From positions 2,925,921 to 2,989,920 of the forward strand of contig OZ024787.1 of assembly GCA_964017065.1 (NCBI GenBank): DNA of 64,000 nt, read 5' to 3'. Below are positions 61,747-64,000 of the stretch, one piece after another. A model generated the notes under the pieces. It was not told the origin of the DNA and made no database searches. It was given only the letters and a program-made list of their open reading frames with translations. A program made the position numbers and the translations under genes. The stretch comes from Haliclona indistincta (taxonomy: Eukaryota > Porifera > Demospongiae > Haplosclerida > Chalinidae). How positions within the stretch are numbered: position 1 is the first letter of the stretch; each line of letters opens with the position of its first letter.

Positions 61747-62104
61747 TAGATAATGGGGAAATTTTTGCGTTAATGATATTCACATGGGGTGTGGTTTCAT
61801 TATTTTAAGATGATAAAGCTCTTGTGAGATTCTGCGAAGCGAAGAATGACCTCATCTACTTGATCTCACAGGTTCGAAGATAAGTCTCATTACTACAAGC
61901 CTATTTAGCATTGAACACTGCACGTTATATACGTTGCGTACGCGCATCAACATTTCAGCTAGCCAAGCCAGCCCGACCCTGCAGCCACTTATGTCTGTGT
62001 AAGCTGACTGCATGAGCCCAAAACTGATTAAGTGCAGACCTACACTATCTAAGTTCAATTACTTTGCGTATAATGATCTAATTCTTCTTCAGCTTTTTGT
62101 CCAA

Positions 62105-64000
62105 ATGGAAAAGACACGAGTTGATGAGCTCATCTTGCTTGCCTATGAGCAAGGAGACTATGACACAGCATTGCGATTGCTTCCTACCCTACGAAAGCCA
62201 GTGAATATAAGAACTTCTTACAATATAGTACCTCATATACCGGATTTAGCTAATGCTGACGATGTTACTTTGTTGCACTTGGCTGCTTACAATGGCTGGC
62301 TAGACATTGTCACTGGTCTGGTAGATAAATATGGCTGTGATAGTAAATGTTGTGACAGCAAGGGTCAGACTCCATTACACTATGCTGCTTATGGTGGTAG
62401 CCGGTCAGTGGTAGAATACCTCATCTCAGAGCAACACTGTGACCCAATGCATGGTATCGAACACAGTGGCGGAACCTCTCTACACTGTGCTTGTCTGGGT
62501 GGTCATCTTGACCTCACAAAGTATATTATAACTGAACATGGTTGTGATGCTAGTCATCCAGCTGGAGTATATGGTGACACGCCATTACATGCTGCTTGCT
62601 CTAGCAAGAATACAGTACCGCTCACGAGTAAGTGTACTCAAACCCGCGGGCTAACCGCGCGTTACTCGGGGGTGCCCGCGGGTCCGTGAACGTGTACCCG
62701 CTGCCCGCACCACACTAACCCGCGGCCCTCATGCAGCCTTGCATGCACTCGCGACCCGCTGGATAGCTAGGCAGACTCACGTTGTCGTTGTGTGACTTTC
62801 GCGAGCATATACAGTGCTCGCACGTATCCGCACTAGCGCGTGATGCACTCTGTATTCGCATCTACCCGCGGTTAATGATACACGGTTCCGCGGGCAAGAC
62901 AAAATTACCCCCGGGTTGCCTGCGAGTCTCCCGCGGGTGTTGGTCCACTTACTCGTGAGCGGTACTGTAGTTGTCTGAGTGTTGTCAAGTATCTTATCAA
63001 TGAACAACACTGTGACCCGAACAGTAAAGGACAATATGGTAGAACACCACTTCATTATGCTTGTAATATAGGTCACATAGATATAATCGATTATCTCCTC
63101 TCAGATCTAAAATATGACTTGAATTTATTGGACAATGATGGCGACATGCCAATACACATTGCTTCTATTAACGGTTGTTTGAGTGTAGTTGAATACTTTG
63201 TCAATAAGCAAAATTGTGATCCAAACAGCAGAGGAGAGAATGGTAAGACACCACTGCATTATGCTAGCTGCGGAGGTCATATAAACATAATCCAATATCT
63301 CACAAAACAAATAAAATGTGATCCATCAGTAACTGACAATAATGGTGATATGCCGATACACTCAGCATCTATTAGTGGCCGCTTAAGTGCAGTTATGCAC
63401 CTTATCGTTGAATGCCGCTCTGATCCAAACAGTAGAGGTGAAAGTGGTAAAACCCCACTGCATTATGCTTGTTGTTATGGTCATATGGACATAATGCAAT
63501 ATCTCATAACCAATCATCAATGTGATCCAACACTACCAGATGATAATGGCAGCAAACCAATTATTTATTCTTGTCTTAGTGGTCACTTAGAAATGATAAA
63601 GTATCTTATCGCAGAAAGACACTGCAACCTAACCGAAACTGGACGCTCACTACTATCTAACGCTTGTATAAAAGGTCATATTGATATAGTAAGATATCTT
63701 ATAACTCAACAGAGTTGTGATCCAACTTTACCAGACGACAATCATAATATGTCAATACACATGGCTTGCTTTGGTGGTCATTTACATGTAGTCAAATATC
63801 TGATCACTGAGAATTATTGTGACTCAAACAGTAGAGGAAATAATGGCAGGACACCTCTTCATTTTGCCTGTAAAAATGGTCACTTGGATGTAATCCATTA
63901 TCTAATCAAGAATATTGGTTGTGACCCAGAGGTACCAGACAATGATGGTGTGCCATTGCACATGGCTTGTTTAGGTGGTCATTTAAATGTTGTCAAATGC
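62105..64000 (+). pseudogene. Ankyrin-Roc 3 (partial, coding exon split by a MITE)
   Basis: Third paralogue: MEKTRVDELILLAYEQGDYD and ankyrin repeats identical in layout to copy 1, running off the window end. Between SSK and the expected S-C-L-S-V-V-K a 355-bp element (62613-62967) is inserted. The insert plus its TA duplication is 357 bp, a multiple of three, so the downstream frame is kept, but it carries stops (first at 62687-62689). After it, the ankyrin frame is open from 62970 to 64000 with no other lesion (SCLSVVKYLINEQHCDPN onward). Unless the insert is spliced out, the product is a 190-residue fragment plus a short tail. Roc and Death parts lie beyond the window. Confidence 0.85.
62613..62967. 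mobile_element. Tc1/mariner-like MITE in ankyrin-Roc 3
   Basis: Perfect 22-bp terminal inverted repeats beginning CAGTACCGCTCACGAGTAAG, flanked by TA on both sides (62611-62612, 62968-62969). The interior is strikingly GC-rich (CCCGCGGG words) compared with its AT-rich surroundings. The uninterrupted target is seen in ankyrin-Roc 1 and 2. Confidence 0.9.

Larger units (their letters stand above)
58905..62104. other. Head-to-head spacer, receptor 3 / ankyrin-Roc 3
   Basis: Longest of the three spacers. Holds the promoter-like block (59187-59313), leader splice sites (TATCAAG/GTACTG near 59385, TTGCAG/GCCTCTCTG near 59440), the hairpin (59778-59807), a TTAACCCTTTAA-type element and a long foldback. 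No supported gene. Confidence 0.6.

Noticed and set aside
62628..62970. Splicing of the ankyrin-Roc 3 MITE from the strong GTAAGT donor to CTGTAG
   Set aside because: This junction gives A+TT GTC TGA, an immediate stop; only the weak overlapping GTGTAC donor would keep frame, so it is kept as a hypothesis in the findings.

Overview
The window is eukaryotic genomic DNA, most likely from a demosponge; Amphimedon queenslandica or a close relative would fit. The reasons are genes with many very short introns (about 45-70 bp, GT-AG), AT-rich intergenic DNA full of small inverted-repeat transposons, and above all a cluster of NACHT receptors with CARD and Death domains of the kind known from sponge NLR families. 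Species assignment is inference; no search was possible. There is one 200-bp assembly gap (1895-2094).

Layout. 1-0.8 kb: last exons of an SLC15/PTR2-type transporter (+). 1.0-1.5 kb: decayed fragment of a NIDO-domain receptor (+). 2.1-3.7 kb: compound foldback transposon. 4.8-8.3 kb: C-terminal arrestin-fold gene (ARRDC-like, +) whose introns carry microsatellites, a 28-bp minisatellite and nested MITEs. 9.0-12.9, 16.4-20.4 and 35.8-39.2 kb: three paralogous NLR genes (-), each CARD - Death - NACHT - LRR-like C-terminus in seven coding exons. 24.7-27.3, 42.7-46.9 and 56.3-58.9 kb: three paralogous single-pass receptors (-), each signal peptide - NIDO - three FN3 - TM - short tail ending in an NPAY motif, nine exons. 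29.5-34.7, 49.5-54.7 and 62.1-64.0+ kb: three paralogous ankyrin - Roc GTPase - COR-like - Death genes (+). Between them lie arrestin-exon pseudocopies (14.4, 23.5, 42.2 kb), each preceded by the same 28-bp array.

The order shows repeated segmental duplication. A block made of NLR, a duplicated spacer, the 28-bp array, the arrestin exon, the receptor and the ankyrin-Roc gene was copied in whole or part. The receptor and ankyrin-Roc genes always stand head to head over a 2.2-3.2 kb spacer with a conserved GC-rich promoter-like block and conserved splice sites of an apparent 5' UTR.

Decay is uneven. By reading frame and splice sites, NLR1-3, receptor 2 and ankyrin-Roc 1 are intact. Receptor 1 has a 2-bp insertion, receptor 3 has lost a 5' splice site, ankyrin-Roc 2 has two frameshifts and a stop codon, and ankyrin-Roc 3 carries a MITE in its coding exon. 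The locus therefore looks like a birth-and-death cluster of cell-surface and cytosolic signalling genes, plausibly innate-immune, in which a Death-domain exon and its linker are shared between the NLR and ankyrin-Roc families. A joint function of receptor, ankyrin-Roc and NLR proteins is a hypothesis drawn from linkage and shared domains only.
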